Source of the DNA: Psychrobacter sp. P11G3
GTDB lineage: Bacteria > Pseudomonadota > Gammaproteobacteria > Pseudomonadales > Moraxellaceae
Length of the DNA stretch: 64,000 bases
Reading direction: 5' to 3'
Assembly (NCBI RefSeq): GCF_001435845.1
Contig: NZ_CM003596.1
Location: forward strand, 1,116,001 to 1,180,000
Under the pieces are notes generated by a model. That model was not told the origin of the DNA, searched no databases, and was given only the letters and a program-made list of their open reading frames with translations. Below, piece after piece: positions 15,702-25,659 of this stretch (positions are counted from its first letter, which is position 1; each line of letters begins with the position of its first letter). Both the position numbers and the translations under genes were made by a program.

Positions 15702-18374
15702 TTAGCTTAGCTGGGTTTCAATCCAAGCAGGTAGAGCGCTGATAACCGCTGTACTATTGCCAGACTTCGGTGCGCCGCCTTGTGCGTAGTCAGGCTTACC
15801 GCCACCTTTACCACCAAGCTCACCTGCCAAATGACGAATAATATCACCAGCCTTCACTTTGGCAGTGACAGATTTTGCGACGCTTGCTGCGAGTGCTAAT
15901 TGGTCGTCTTTATCACCAATCAATACAATCACACTATCAGGCAGTTTTGATTTGATATCGTCCATCAGCGTACGGATGGATTTACCATCGATACCGCTTA
16001 AAGTACTGATAAGAACTGGCGTACCTGCGATCGTTTGTACATCATCAAGCAAGTTGGCTGCTTGGGCACTGGCGATTTTTTGCTGCAAGCGCTCTAGTTG
16101 TTTTTCTAGTTCACGTTGCTTATCAGCCATAGTACGGACGCGCTGCGCCACTTCAGGACGTTTTACTTTCAGCTGACTTGCCAACTCGCTCAGTTGTTGC
16201 TCGCTTTGCTGAATATTTTTGACCGCGTTCATGCCAGTGACAGCTTCAACTCGGCGGATGCCAGCCGCAATACCAGACTCACTGGTGATTTTTAGCACAC
16301 CGATATCGCCCGTACGCTGTACGTGCAAGCCACCGCATAGCTCGATAGAGAAAGGCTTGCGCTGACCATCGATGATACGGTCTGTACCCATGGTTAGGAC
16401 TCGAACGTCACTGCCATACTTTTCACCAAACAGTGCCATAGCGCCTTGGTTCATCGCTTCGTCAATCGACATGTGCTCGATACGGGCAGGGGTGTTGGCT
16501 TGAATTTGCTCATTAACGAGACGTTCGACACGCATGATTTCAGCGGCGCTAACAGGTTTGTCATAAGCAAAGTCAAAACGTAGTACTTCGCTTGAAACTA
16601 GTGAGCCTTTTTGCGTGACCGCATCGCCTAGCACTTCTCTTAACGCTGCATGCAATAGGTGAGTGGCCGAATGGTTTTTGGCACTGGCTGTACGAATGCT
16701 AGACAGTACTTGCGCTTCAGCGGTTTGCTTAGTACTGATATCGCCCATGGTTACGACACCATAATGGATAATCGCCTGACCAGATTTTTTGGTATCTTGT
16801 ACTTCAAAGACGCCAGATGCTGTACGAATTTCACCAAGCTCACCAACTTGACCACCACCTTCAGCATAAAATGGGGTGCGATCCAATACCACAACACCTT
16901 CCATGCCTTCTGTTAAGCTGTCTGCTGGGTTGCCGTCTTGATAAAGTGCATCAATAGTCACGCCGTCTTCTTCAAGCTGCTCATAGCCAATAAATGTCGT
17001 TGGCGTTTCTACTTGGATGACACTGCTATAATCGACGTCAAACTTGCCAGCATCACGCGCACGCTCACGTTGTGCCTGCATATGCTCATCAAATTCGGCT
17101 TCATCAATAGCAATACCACGCTCACGAGTGATATCGGCGGTCAAGTCAAGTGGGAAACCATAGGTATCATAAAGCTTAAATGCCGCTTCACCAGATAGCG
17201 TATCACCATCTTGTAAGCCTTCAAGTTCGCTGGCAAGTAAACGTAAGCCTTGTGCCAATGTTTTAGCAAACTGTGCTTCTTCTTTTTGAATGGCACTTTC
17301 GATGACGCTTTGTTTGTCTTGTAGCTCAGGATAAGCACTGCCCATTTCAGCGACGAGTGGCGCAACCATTTTATAGAAGAACTCACTATCAGCGCCAAGT
17401 TTGTTGCCATGACGTACCGCACGACGAATGACACGGCGCAATACATAGCCGCGACCTTCATTACTTGGCGTGACACCATCAGCAATCAAAAATGCTACCG
17501 CACGAATATGGTCGGCGATGACTTTTAGTGATGATTGTTGCTCATTATTGATCTCTAAGATGTCAGCTGCTGCATCCATCAAATGGACAAACAAATCGAT
17601 CTCGTAGTTGCCATGAACGTTTTGCATGATGGCGCTAATACGCTCAAGCCCCATGCCTGTATCGACGCTAGGTGCTGGCAGTGGTAACAGCGTGCCGTCT
17701 TTTTGACGATTGAACTGCATGAATACGCAGTTCCAAATCTCAATATAGCGATCACCGTCTTCTTCTGGGGTACCTGGCAGGCCGCCTTCGATATCGGCAC
17801 CATGATCATAAAAGACCTCGGTACAAGGGCCACAAGGACCAGTATCACCCATCGTCCAAAAGTTATCAGAAGCGTAAGGAGCACCTTTGTTATCACCAAT
17901 ACGAATGATGCGCTCACTTGGAATGCCAATGTTTTTATTCCAAATCTCAAAAGCTTCGTCATCAGTTTCATAGATAGTAACGTAGAGACGATCTTTATCA
18001 ATCGCTAACCACTTATCTGAGGTTAGAAATTCCCAGATATACTCGATGCCTGCTTGCTTGAAATAATCACCAAATGAGAAGTTGCCAAGCATTTCAAAGA
18101 AAGTATGATGACGGGCGGTATAGCCGACATTATCCAAATCATTATGTTTGCCGCCAGCACGTACACACTTTTGAGAGGTTACTGCACGTGTATAGTCACG
18201 TGGTTCCATACCCAAAAAGGTCTCTTTAAACTGATTCATACCGGCATTGGTAAATAGCAATGTCGGATCATTGTGTGGAATCAAGCTAGACGATGAAACT
18301 TGGGTGTGCTGCTTGCTTATGAAAAAATCGATAAAGGCTTGGCGAATATCGGCTGAGCGAAATGGCTGGCTCAC
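15702..18374 (-). CDS. alaS: Alanyl-tRNA synthetase
   Basis: AlaS charges tRNA-Ala. The 890-residue product covers the full family length (E. coli 876). The class II catalytic core is N-terminal ([51 protein letters not shown]). The editing domain has the zinc site [11 protein letters not shown] and, downstream, CGGLHV. A coiled coil ([17 protein letters not shown], about 735-760) leads to the C-Ala domain with [14 protein letters not shown]. The gene is upstream of lysC and csrA on the same strand, a conserved order. Its last codons lie inside a short AGCTT pentanucleotide repeat, so slippage there would alter only the C-terminal residues. Confidence 0.98.
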   Translation of the reverse strand: MSQPFRSADIRQAFIDFFISKQHTQVSSSSLIPHNDPTLLFTNAGMNQFKETFLGMEPRDYTRAVTSQKCVRAGGKHNDLDNVGYTARHHTFFEMLGNFSFGDYFKQAGIEYIWEFLTSDKWLAIDKDRLYVTIYETDDEAFEIWNKNIGIPSERIIRIGDNKGAPYASDNFWTMGDTGPCGPCTEVFYDHGADIEGGLPGTPEEDGDRYIEIWNCVFMQFNRQKDGTLLPLPAPSVDTGMGLERISAIMQNVHGNYEIDLFVHLMDAAADILEINNEQQSSLKVIADHIRAVAFLIADGVTPSNEGRGYVLRRVIRRAVRHGNKLGADSEFFYKMVAPLVAEMGSAYPELQDKQSVIESAIQKEEAQFAKTLAQGLRLLASELEGLQDGDTLSGEAAFKLYDTYGFPLDLTADITRERGIAIDEAEFDEHMQAQRERARDAGKFDVDYSSVIQVETPTTFIGYEQLEEDGVTIDALYQDGNPADSLTEGMEGVVVLDRTPFYAEGGGQVGELGEIRTASGVFEVQDTKKSGQAIIHYGVVTMGDISTKQTAEAQVLSSIRTASAKNHSATHLLHAALREVLGDAVTQKGSLVSSEVLRFDFAYDKPVSAAEIMRVERLVNEQIQANTPARIEHMSIDEAMNQGAMALFGEKYGSDVRVLTMGTDRIIDGQRKPFSIELCGGLHVQRTGDIGVLKITSESGIAAGIRRVEAVTGMNAVKNIQQSEQQLSELASQLKVKRPEVAQRVRTMADKQRELEKQLERLQQKIASAQAANLLDDVQTIAGTPVLISTLSGIDGKSIRTLMDDIKSKLPDSVIVLIGDKDDQLALAASVAKSVTAKVKAGDIIRHLAGELGGKGGGKPDYAQGGAPKSGNSTAVISALPAWIETQLS

Positions 18375-18528
18375 AGCGGCTCCTTACTGACGGATAGAAT
18401 TGAGTAAATGACATAAAATAATTTTGCAAGCGATTTTAGCACAAACGCCCAAGCTCTTGGTACAAGAGTTACAACTACTAGGTTATTATACGTGTGCTAG
18501 TCATCGCCTAATGTGTAGAGTATGCAAA

Positions 18529-20280
18529 CTAATTGGTCAAAATTGCCGCATCAGTTTCATCCAATTTGTCTTGCGTCGTTGGATTGGACTCGATTACTTG
18601 TACGGGCAGATAACGTAGTTGAAGCTTGATTGGCAAGTACTCTGGGAAATTCTCTGCCATATCATTAGTGATGAGTGTCTCAATCTGGCGTACGTCATAT
18701 GAGCTCGGCAAAGTCTCTCCACGCACGATTGCCCGCACCACTTGGTTTTCTTCTGAGGTATCAAACTGTGTATTGGTCAATACATTGCCTTGGTCGATAA
18801 AGTAGTTGTTAATGGTTTCTTTGACATTACTCTCAAATACTTGCTGCTTGGCATTGGTCTGTAGATTGATGGTCAAATAGGCACCTAAGCCGCCAAGTAG
18901 TAATAAAGTCACCGCGTTACGCTGCAAAAAAGTCAGATAGGTATTGGATTTATAATCGTCATCGACCAAACGACGAAACCCTAAGACCCATAAGACAAGC
19001 GCATTGGTAAACTGGATAGCAAGGATGTTAGTCGCTGCCAATAACAGCGCGCCAAGCCCGAGTTGCATCTCACCATTGGCGAGTAAGATACCACTAGCTG
19101 CCAGTGGTGGTACTAAGGCTGTGGCAACTGCAACGCCAACAACAGCAACCGAGAGATGCGGAGATACCATCGCATAAGCACCAGCCGTACCACCTGCTAA
19201 GGCAATCATTAAGTCCATAGAGGTGGGCTGGGTACGTGATAGGATTTCTGCGGTTAGCGGTTGGTCTTTATGTAGCCAACCAACGATAAAGCCGACCAAT
19301 ACCACCAGCGAGACACCGATAATGACGGTAAAAAGCGACTTACGCAGTAAGGGCATACGGTGATCGATAATCGCTAGCGCTATACCAGTGATAGGGCCTA
19401 GCATCATCGCAACTAACATCGCTCCGATGACTACGGCTGCTGAATTGGTCACTAGCCCATAACTGGCAATGATGGCAGACAAAATGTTCATGATGAAGTA
19501 CATCTTGCTAGGCAGCGCGTTCGCCTCAATCCTAACCCGTACTTCTGGGTAATCTACCTTTTGATTGCTAAATTGCTCGGCGACAAACTGCTTATAAGAC
19601 TCAAGTTTGGCTTCTTTTTCCTCTTGAACCTCATCTTCGTCATTTTCACCTTGAGACTTTTGAGCGTCGCTGTCTTCTACATCGGTGTCTTTACTTTGAC
19701 TTTTATCTTCTGAATTATTCTCTTGATTGTCATCATCGTGACTAGATTCATTTTTTGTTTTTTGTTGATTGGCTATTTTGTTATCTGATGACTGTGCTGC
19801 GATGTTTGTGCCATCAGCAGGGTCATCGGCATAGTTGTCTTCTGCTTCTACCGTTACCTCCGCGTCACTATCGTCTCGAGCACCTTTTCCTGTTGTTTCA
19901 GCCGTATCCGACTGGAAGAAATCGGACTTTTCTTTCGCTTCTATAGTTTCTGACTCTGCAATCTCAGACGCTTCAGTATTTGATTGTGACTCAGGTTCTG
20001 TCGATTCCAATGTTGCTACGACCACATCGTCACTGATGGTTTCCATCGTTATCTCAGCGTCAGGCGGCTGCGCACATTCAGTGTCTACTTCGGCGTCTAT
20101 TTCGCCATCTGTATCAGTCGATTGCTTGTGTTGATTGTCTTCGCTTTCATCATTGTCTACAGCGGCATCATCAACTACTGGATCAATTGTCGCGTCTTGA
20201 TTGTGAGAGGCGTCAGTAGTGTTTGGTGAATCGTTTTGATCCACTGAGTTAGACGCAGTATTTTTTTCAGATGAGGACAT
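18529..20280 (-). CDS. DUF389 membrane protein with long acidic N-terminal region
   Basis: Residues from about 245 to 460 match the DUF389 (TIGR00341-type) membrane family: VRIEANALPSKMYFIMNILSAI, NSAAVVIGAMLVAMMLGPITGIA, LAGGTAGAYA and AVATALVPPLAASGI, with about six membrane helices. The C-terminal 120 residues are soluble. The first 235 residues are very different: Asp, Glu, Ser, Gln and Asn make up most of the sequence, with no hydrophobic core, so the segment is almost certainly disordered and highly negatively charged. The transported substrate, if any, is unknown for the family. It appears monocistronic and starts at the ATG at 20280. Confidence 0.87.
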   Translation of the reverse strand: MSSSEKNTASNSVDQNDSPNTTDASHNQDATIDPVVDDAAVDNDESEDNQHKQSTDTDGEIDAEVDTECAQPPDAEITMETISDDVVVATLESTEPESQSNTEASEIAESETIEAKEKSDFFQSDTAETTGKGARDDSDAEVTVEAEDNYADDPADGTNIAAQSSDNKIANQQKTKNESSHDDDNQENNSEDKSQSKDTDVEDSDAQKSQGENDEDEVQEEKEAKLESYKQFVAEQFSNQKVDYPEVRVRIEANALPSKMYFIMNILSAIIASYGLVTNSAAVVIGAMLVAMMLGPITGIALAIIDHRMPLLRKSLFTVIIGVSLVVLVGFIVGWLHKDQPLTAEILSRTQPTSMDLMIALAGGTAGAYAMVSPHLSVAVVGVAVATALVPPLAASGILLANGEMQLGLGALLLAATNILAIQFTNALVLWVLGFRRLVDDDYKSNTYLTFLQRNAVTLLLLGGLGAYLTINLQTNAKQQVFESNVKETINNYFIDQGNVLTNTQFDTSEENQVVRAIVRGETLPSSYDVRQIETLITNDMAENFPEYLPIKLQLRYLPVQVIESNPTTQDKLDETDAAILTN

Positions 20281-20556
20281 AGCAGATAGCGTTCTTAGTA
20301 GATAGAGAAAGTCATTATTGTAATGATAAATAGATAAAGATATAGGAGATTCTTAAAAATTATAAAAAAGAATTGAGAGAAGATGGGAGTAAGAACTGAT
20401 GTTTCTTATGATTAAGTCGAAAACCTTAATAATAGCATGGTTTTTATTCTAAAGTCATTTAATATAGATGCTACAAGGGTTCACGGTAAATACTTACTTT
20501 TTTTGTGGAATTAAGGTTAAATATATTATATCCACAATAAAGATAAGGAATAACTT

Positions 20557-20769
20557 ATGAACTGGCCATTATTTTCTGTCATTTACTCAATGACAGCTAC
20601 CGTGACTATCGGACTTTTTATGATTGGTGCTCTCATTACAGGGTTCGATGAGATATTTCATATTCAGATAGCGGTTGGATTGGGTGTTTTAGCTTCGATA
20701 CCTGCAGGGTTATTCTTTACCAAAAAAATTGGCAGTATTACTGGGAATGAGGAAGGCTATAAGACATAA
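20557..20769 (+). CDS. Small two-helix membrane protein, unknown
   Basis: The 70-residue protein has two hydrophobic segments (about 7-28 and 35-55) joined by a short acidic turn (GFDEIFHI) and ends in a charged tail (TKKIGSITGNEEGYKT). The ATG has an AAGG ribosome-binding site (ATAAGGAATAACTT) at normal spacing, and a strong terminator follows 70 bases past the stop, so it looks like a real single-gene unit. I do not recognise the family with confidence. Small two-helix proteins of this kind in other bacteria are sometimes mislabelled CTP synthetase. Confidence 0.75.
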   Translation: MNWPLFSVIYSMTATVTIGLFMIGALITGFDEIFHIQIAVGLGVLASIPAGLFFTKKIGSITGNEEGYKT

Positions 20770-20836
20770 AGGCGAACAGTAAAACATAAAGACAAGCAGT
20801 GTTATCGATGTGAAGTGGAACCGCCTATCAATAAAC

Positions 20837-20867
20837 AAAAAAAGACCTCAATATTGAGGTCTTTTTT
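20837..20867. terminator. Bidirectional Rho-independent terminator
   Basis: AAAAAAGACCTCAAT pairs with ATTGAGGTCTTTTTT. It lies between the small membrane protein gene and the convergent L,D-transpeptidase gene. Confidence 0.93.
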
Positions 20868-20924
20868 GTCATCATTAAAATTATTTGCTAACTAGCAGCG
20901 AAGCTACATTTAATAAGGTTCTAT

Positions 20925-22328
20925 TTATTGAAGTTCGACAACTGCGCCATTCTCAATATTGGCATATACTTCTAACACATCCCAGTTGGTCAAACGAACA
21001 CAACCTGCTGAGCCTTGACGGCTGATACCTTCAGGTACTGGTGAGCCATGTAAACCGTAAGATGGCTTAGATAATCCCATCCAAACGACACCGACTGGGT
21101 TGTTTGGTCCTGGTGCTATCATATGAACTTTCTTTTGAGCGCCTTCACCGACGGTTGATTTATACCAAGGCATTTTCACTTTATTGATAATTTTGAACGT
21201 ACCTTTTGGAGACGGTGTGGCATCGCTACCAACGGTCGTCGGATAAGTAGCAACCAATTTGTCACCATTATAGGCATACAACGTTTTGTCGGCTTTGTTG
21301 GCAACCACGCGATTGATACGTTGGTTCAGCTTGTCACGAGTATTTAGCACTGTGATAGTCTCGCCAACAGCGTACTTTTTATTTTTGTTGAGTTTGTCTA
21401 AGTAACGTACATCCATATGGAAACGTTCACCTAGCATCTCTTTAATATCTTGATAATAAAGACCCTTCATTTTTGACTTCGCTTCTGAACCAGAAGGGGT
21501 AGTCGCAAAATTGGTATTGATATCGTCTGCGGTCAACGTATAAGTGACCAATACAGGTTTGTTCGCAGGGATATTTTTAACCAAAGCATCCCAAGTTTTT
21601 TGGTCCATTTTACCAGTCGCTGGCAAGCCTTTCATCGTTTGGAAGTTAACAAGGGCTTTTTTGCTATTCATACCCCAACCGCCATCGATAGGACCAGGAG
21701 AAGCATGGTTCCAATCGAGCAGCGCCTGCATCTTGATCGTCATCGCTGAGTTGACTTTCATATTAGGTGACCAGACAGCACCATTCACTTGCTTAGCATA
21801 GTTCGACAAGTTCAGCGTTGTATGTTTCTTACCATCTTTGTCTTCGATGTTTTTGATGGTTGGATCGTCGCTAAAGTCTTGACGCTTCTCACTCTCTGGT
21901 AACTCAAAAGCGAGTGGATCAGAAGAGTCGATAGATGATAGATCGCTAGGCGCAGCAACGGCTTGACCTTCACTAATGTCATCATTGCGGTCAGCTTGCT
22001 CATCTTTGCGCGTCAGTTCTGCTGCACTCATATTGTCAGCAGCTGGGGCTGGCACGTTTTGACTGGCTTCTTGCTTATTATTGATAAGCTGGTTCATGCT
22101 GTCGACTGGTTTCGCTTTCTCTGTATTTAACTGTACAGTAGCAGCGCCATCTGAGCGACTACGGTTCTCTTGCACATTAAGGCTAACCTTTTTGGCAAGA
22201 CCTGGCGTAGCGTCAGCCGTGCGTACTGGCAATGTGCGAGTACTATCGGCAGGTGCAGCAAGTGCCGCTACACTAGCACTTACAGCTGCGATAGATATGG
22301 CAGTAATAATTGGCTTTATTTTCATCAT
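20925..22328 (-). CDS. Periplasmic L,D-transpeptidase (YkuD) with peptidoglycan-binding domain
   Basis: The product has a signal peptide (cleavage about residue 24, after AALA), a charged low-complexity segment to about 170, a PG_binding_1 domain (about 200-255: PIDGGWGMNSKKALVNFQ) and a C-terminal YkuD domain. The catalytic motif is complete: His427 in HGSP and SAGCVR with nucleophile Cys443. Enzymes of this class form 3-3 cross-links in peptidoglycan or attach proteins to it, and they resist most beta-lactams. The architecture is closest to the LdtD/YcbB group, though shorter. It is divergent from prmB and ends at a shared terminator. Confidence 0.93.
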   Translation of the reverse strand: MMKIKPIITAISIAAVSASVAALAAPADSTRTLPVRTADATPGLAKKVSLNVQENRSRSDGAATVQLNTEKAKPVDSMNQLINNKQEASQNVPAPAADNMSAAELTRKDEQADRNDDISEGQAVAAPSDLSSIDSSDPLAFELPESEKRQDFSDDPTIKNIEDKDGKKHTTLNLSNYAKQVNGAVWSPNMKVNSAMTIKMQALLDWNHASPGPIDGGWGMNSKKALVNFQTMKGLPATGKMDQKTWDALVKNIPANKPVLVTYTLTADDINTNFATTPSGSEAKSKMKGLYYQDIKEMLGERFHMDVRYLDKLNKNKKYAVGETITVLNTRDKLNQRINRVVANKADKTLYAYNGDKLVATYPTTVGSDATPSPKGTFKIINKVKMPWYKSTVGEGAQKKVHMIAPGPNNPVGVVWMGLSKPSYGLHGSPVPEGISRQGSAGCVRLTNWDVLEVYANIENGAVVELQ

Positions 22329-22668
22329 ATTGAGTCACTTGTGGTTGCTACTAATGCGGCTATTATGCGCATAATTTGATTGCATCGCAAACTTTTGACA
22401 CATCTTTTTGCATTTAAGACTTGCCAAACGTCAACTGCTGACGTATTCGCTACAGTTGGGTAATAATTTAACCAAGGTGTGTATGGCGTCGTGCTCGATT
22501 CTTACGCAAACTGTTCATTATTCGCACTATTTTTTGTGCAAGTAAAAATGACAGTTATTGGCGCTACTAGAGGTTTACGTCTATAATGTATGACTGAATT
22601 TTATTTAATATAACGATTTTTAGCAAAAAGCAATTTAACCCGCTAGCAGTTAATCCACAAGGTGCGAT
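22329..22668. other. Divergent promoter region between L,D-transpeptidase and prmB
   Basis: This 340-base gap separates two divergent genes. One convincing promoter faces prmB (22558-22587, separate entry). No other gene or RNA is visible. Confidence 0.5.
22558..22587 (+). promoter_or_regulatory. Predicted sigma-70 promoter for prmB-aroC
   Basis: TTGGCG, an 18-base spacer and a perfect TATAAT lie about 80 bases upstream of the prmB ATG. Confidence 0.7.
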
Positions 22669-23841
22669 ATGTCAGAAGACCAAACAATGAGTGCAGAAGA
22701 GTTTCAAAACCAATACTTCAATGATGAGTCTGAGGGCTTAGACGGTGAGATGGAGTATGATTTAGAGACTGGACTTCTTGGTGAGCACGATGAATTTGCT
22801 AACTTACATGCAGAGCTAAACGAAGCACGTGAGCAGCTCGTCAGTATTCGCGACTTTATTCGTTTTTCAGTCACGCAGCTGCGTAATTATGATGTCGTTG
22901 TTGCACAAGGCACGACCGATGAGTTTGCAGAAGCGTCAGCCATTGTCTTACACTCCTTGTCTCTCGATTGGTCTGCCAATGAGCAGATTTTAGATTGTCG
23001 TCTGACCACGTCTGAGAAGCAGTTGGTACTAGGGCTGTTAGAAGAGCGTATCGCTGAGCGTAAACCACTAAGTTATTTGATTAACTTATCGTACTTCTGC
23101 GATTTGCCTTTTTATGTTGATGAGCGTGTTCTTATCCCTCGTTCACCGATTGCAGAGTTGATTCGTCAGCAGTTCCATCCGTACTTTGAAGTTACCGAAT
23201 TGGCCAAACCACTGGGTGTCAGCCCGAATGAAAAGTCAGCGGTATTTTATGACCATGGCTTGGATGTGAAGCAGTTGTCGCAGCCTGAGCGTATCTTAGA
23301 CTTGTGTACTGGCTCTGGTTGTATCGCTATCGCGCTTGCTACCCGTTTCGTTGATGCGTTGGTCGATGCTGTTGATATCGATAAAGGCGCATTAGAAGTG
23401 GCAATGGTCAACGTCGATCATCATGACCTTGGTCATCAAGTGAACGTAATCGAGTCTGATTTGTTTGCCAAGATACCTGCTGAGAACCAGTATGAGCTTA
23501 TCGTCACCAATCCACCATATGTGGACGCCGCTATCATGGCAGATTTGCCGCCTGAGTTCTTATATGAGCCTGAGCATGCACTAGCAGCGGGTCAAGATGG
23601 CTTAGATTTGGTACATCGTATCTTATTTGAAGCGCCAGATTACCTTAGCCCAGATGGGTTGCTGATCTGTGAAGTGGGTGACAGCGAATGGGCGCTAAAA
23701 CAAGCCTATCCTGAAATTCAATTTGATTGGTTGAAGTTTGCACATGGCGGGCATGGTGTCTTTGCTATTACCTATGATGAGCTAGTCTCAAATCGTCAAT
23801 TGTTTGCCTCTTATGTTCAGCTATTAGATAGTCTTAGATAG
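22669..23841 (+). CDS. prmB: Ribosomal protein L3 glutamine methyltransferase PrmB
   Basis: PrmB methylates a glutamine of ribosomal protein L3 using S-adenosylmethionine. Present are the SAM loop DLCTGSGCIAIALA, the acidic VDAVDIDKGAL strand, and the substrate-glutamine motif NPPY (281-284), followed by MADLPPEFLYEPEHALAAGQDG, which separates PrmB from PrmC. At 390 residues it is longer than E. coli PrmB (310): there is an acidic N-terminal extension of about 45 residues and an insert of about 25 residues before the SAM domain. It is followed 145 bases later by aroC, the same pair as in E. coli. Confidence 0.95.
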   Translation: MSEDQTMSAEEFQNQYFNDESEGLDGEMEYDLETGLLGEHDEFANLHAELNEAREQLVSIRDFIRFSVTQLRNYDVVVAQGTTDEFAEASAIVLHSLSLDWSANEQILDCRLTTSEKQLVLGLLEERIAERKPLSYLINLSYFCDLPFYVDERVLIPRSPIAELIRQQFHPYFEVTELAKPLGVSPNEKSAVFYDHGLDVKQLSQPERILDLCTGSGCIAIALATRFVDALVDAVDIDKGALEVAMVNVDHHDLGHQVNVIESDLFAKIPAENQYELIVTNPPYVDAAIMADLPPEFLYEPEHALAAGQDGLDLVHRILFEAPDYLSPDGLLICEVGDSEWALKQAYPEIQFDWLKFAHGGHGVFAITYDELVSNRQLFASYVQLLDSLR

Positions 23842-23985
23842 ATAAATATTAGCTTGAATGGGCGTCGGCTACACTAGCCGAAACTATGAGCAACAATACA
23901 ATCACTCATGGCAAGCAATACAAGCAACAGCCATGAGTGATTGGTCAAATAGTCATCAGTAGCGTTTACTTGTTTAAGGACAGTT

Positions 23986-25089
23986 ATGGCAGGCAATAGT
24001 ATTGGGCAGGTTTTTACGGTCACCACTTGCGGTGAGTCACATGGCGCAGGTCTTATGGCCATCGTTGATGGCGTACCACCAGGTTTGGTGTTATCTGCAG
24101 ACGATTTACAAGTTGATTTGGATCGTCGTAAACCAGGTACGTCTAAGTATTCAACCCAGCGCCGTGAGTCTGATGAAGTTGAGATTATCTCTGGCGTATT
24201 TGAAGGCAAAACCACAGGGACATCCATCGGTCTATTGATTCGCAATACCAATCAAAAATCAAAAGACTATAGCGATATCAAAGATACCTTCCGTCCTGGA
24301 CACGCTGACTATACTTACAGTATGAAATATGGCTTCCGTGACTATCGTGGTGGTGGTCGCTCGTCAGCGCGTGAGACGGCTATGCGAGTGGCTGCCGGTG
24401 CTATCGCCAAGAAATACTTGCAAGAACGTCTGGGCGTACAAATCCGTGGTCACGTTACCCAAATCGGCAATGAGCATAGCAATGTCTTAGACCCAAGCCA
24501 AATCGATTGGGAGTTTGTAAATAGCAATCCGTTCTTTTGTGCCGACAAAGAAGCAATTGGTCGTTTTGAGACATTGATTGATAACTTACGCCGCGAAGGC
24601 ACCAGTTGCGGTGCACGCCTTGATATCATTGCAAGCGGTGTGCCAGTAGGCTTAGGCGAGCCAGTGTTTGATCGTTTAGATGCCGATATCGCTCATGCAA
24701 TGATGAGTATCAATGCGGTTAAAGGGGTCGAGATTGGTGATGGTATGGCAGTGGCAGGTCAATTCGGACATAGCGCTCGTGATGAGCTGACCCCAGATGG
24801 GTTTGCAGCCAACCATGCTGGTGGTGTCTTGGGCGGTATTTCATCAGGTCAAGATATCCGTGTCAGTATCGCGCTAAAACCAACGTCTAGTATTACTACT
24901 GCTGGCAAGAGCATTAACATCCAAGGTGAAGCGGTCGATATGCTGACTAAGGGTCGTCATGATCCTTGCGTGGGTGTGCGTGCTACGCCCATTGCCGAAG
25001 CGATGCTAGCGATTGTAGTACTCGATCACTATCTGCGTCACCGTGGTCAGAACGCGGATGTAAAGCCGCCAGTACAATCGATTACTTAG
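23986..25089 (+). CDS. aroC: Chorismate synthase
   Basis: AroC converts 5-enolpyruvylshikimate-3-phosphate to chorismate, the last shared step of aromatic synthesis, with reduced FMN as cofactor. The 367-residue product (E. coli 361) shows all three family signatures: [18 protein letters not shown] near the N-terminus, [18 protein letters not shown], and [17 protein letters not shown] near the C-terminus. The ATG at 23986 gives [20 protein letters not shown], the normal N-terminus. It is downstream of prmB and ends at a hairpin terminator. Confidence 0.98.
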   Translation: MAGNSIGQVFTVTTCGESHGAGLMAIVDGVPPGLVLSADDLQVDLDRRKPGTSKYSTQRRESDEVEIISGVFEGKTTGTSIGLLIRNTNQKSKDYSDIKDTFRPGHADYTYSMKYGFRDYRGGGRSSARETAMRVAAGAIAKKYLQERLGVQIRGHVTQIGNEHSNVLDPSQIDWEFVNSNPFFCADKEAIGRFETLIDNLRREGTSCGARLDIIASGVPVGLGEPVFDRLDADIAHAMMSINAVKGVEIGDGMAVAGQFGHSARDELTPDGFAANHAGGVLGGISSGQDIRVSIALKPTSSITTAGKSINIQGEAVDMLTKGRHDPCVGVRATPIAEAMLAIVVLDHYLRHRGQNADVKPPVQSIT

Positions 25090-25110
25090 TATTTTTGTCG
25101 TAGAGAAATC

Positions 25111-25163
25111 AGCTCTTTATTGCTTCCAGTGATTTAACACTAGAAATAATAAAGGGCTTTTTT
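25111..25163 (+). terminator. Rho-independent terminator of aroC
   Basis: AGCTCTTTATT pairs with AATAAAGGGCT (one G-U pair) around a 30-base loop that itself contains a small stem. A seven-base T-run follows. Confidence 0.75.
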
Positions 25164-25223
25164 ATGTCCCAATAAAATACAGACATTACCTAAATACAAT
25201 CAGTGCGTTGAGCTAGCAAGGTT

Positions 25224-25424
25224 TTAGGCTGCCAGTTGATATTCATCGATAGCCACACATTGCTGATGCCTAAACACCAACAATAACCGCTGACTAGGCA
25301 CCGCTAACCAATGACCAAACTCGATACTATCGACGCCTTGGCTCAATAAAGTTTGTGCGCAGTGATGACGGCTAAGGCCGATTAGATTATTGATGATAGG
25401 GTTATCAGTTAATTGATATGACAT
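25224..25424 (-). CDS. Small hypothetical protein (66 aa)
   Basis: The 66-residue protein (MSYQLTDNPIINNLIG to YQLAA) has an AGGAG ribosome-binding site at good spacing from its ATG, which supports it being real. It is mixed hydrophobic and polar, with one Cys and several His, and has no signal peptide or clear membrane helix. The central part (QGVDSIEFGHWLAVPSQRLLLVFR) looks like a small beta-rich fold. I do not recognise a family. It lies alone between the aroC terminator and the 107-bp repeat element. Confidence 0.6.
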   Translation of the reverse strand: MSYQLTDNPIINNLIGLSRHHCAQTLLSQGVDSIEFGHWLAVPSQRLLLVFRHQQCVAIDEYQLAA

Positions 25425-25541
25425 AGATTTTCTACTCCTAATTTGCTTTACGAATTTGATGGTTCAATAGATCCTAGTGCTATCGTAAAATAAAGAAGTA
25501 GAAATCCTGTGTAGTCATGATGGAAAGTTGATGAACTATTA

Positions 25542-25648
25542 TATAGTCATTCCACTATAAAAGTATTACAGCGTTAACCTCTCTTGAAGTATCACATATA
25601 CATCTGCACTCGGTTGCCTTGTACTACTCTTAAATTGAATCGACTATA
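25542..25648 (+). mobile_element. 107-bp Correia-like miniature element, copy 1
   Basis: The element begins TATAGTCATTC and ends GAATCGACTATA, so its termini are imperfect inverted repeats. A second copy of exactly the same length lies at 51480-51586. I count about 11 differences over 107 bases. The outer TA at each end could be a duplicated TA target. Size, TATAGT termini and an internal ACAAGGC block (minus strand) resemble the Neisseria Correia repeat as I remember it. This copy lies just past the creC stop codon, between convergent-side neighbours. It has no coding capacity, so movement would need a transposase supplied from elsewhere. Confidence 0.8.
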
Positions 25649-25659
25649 AGTTATTATTC

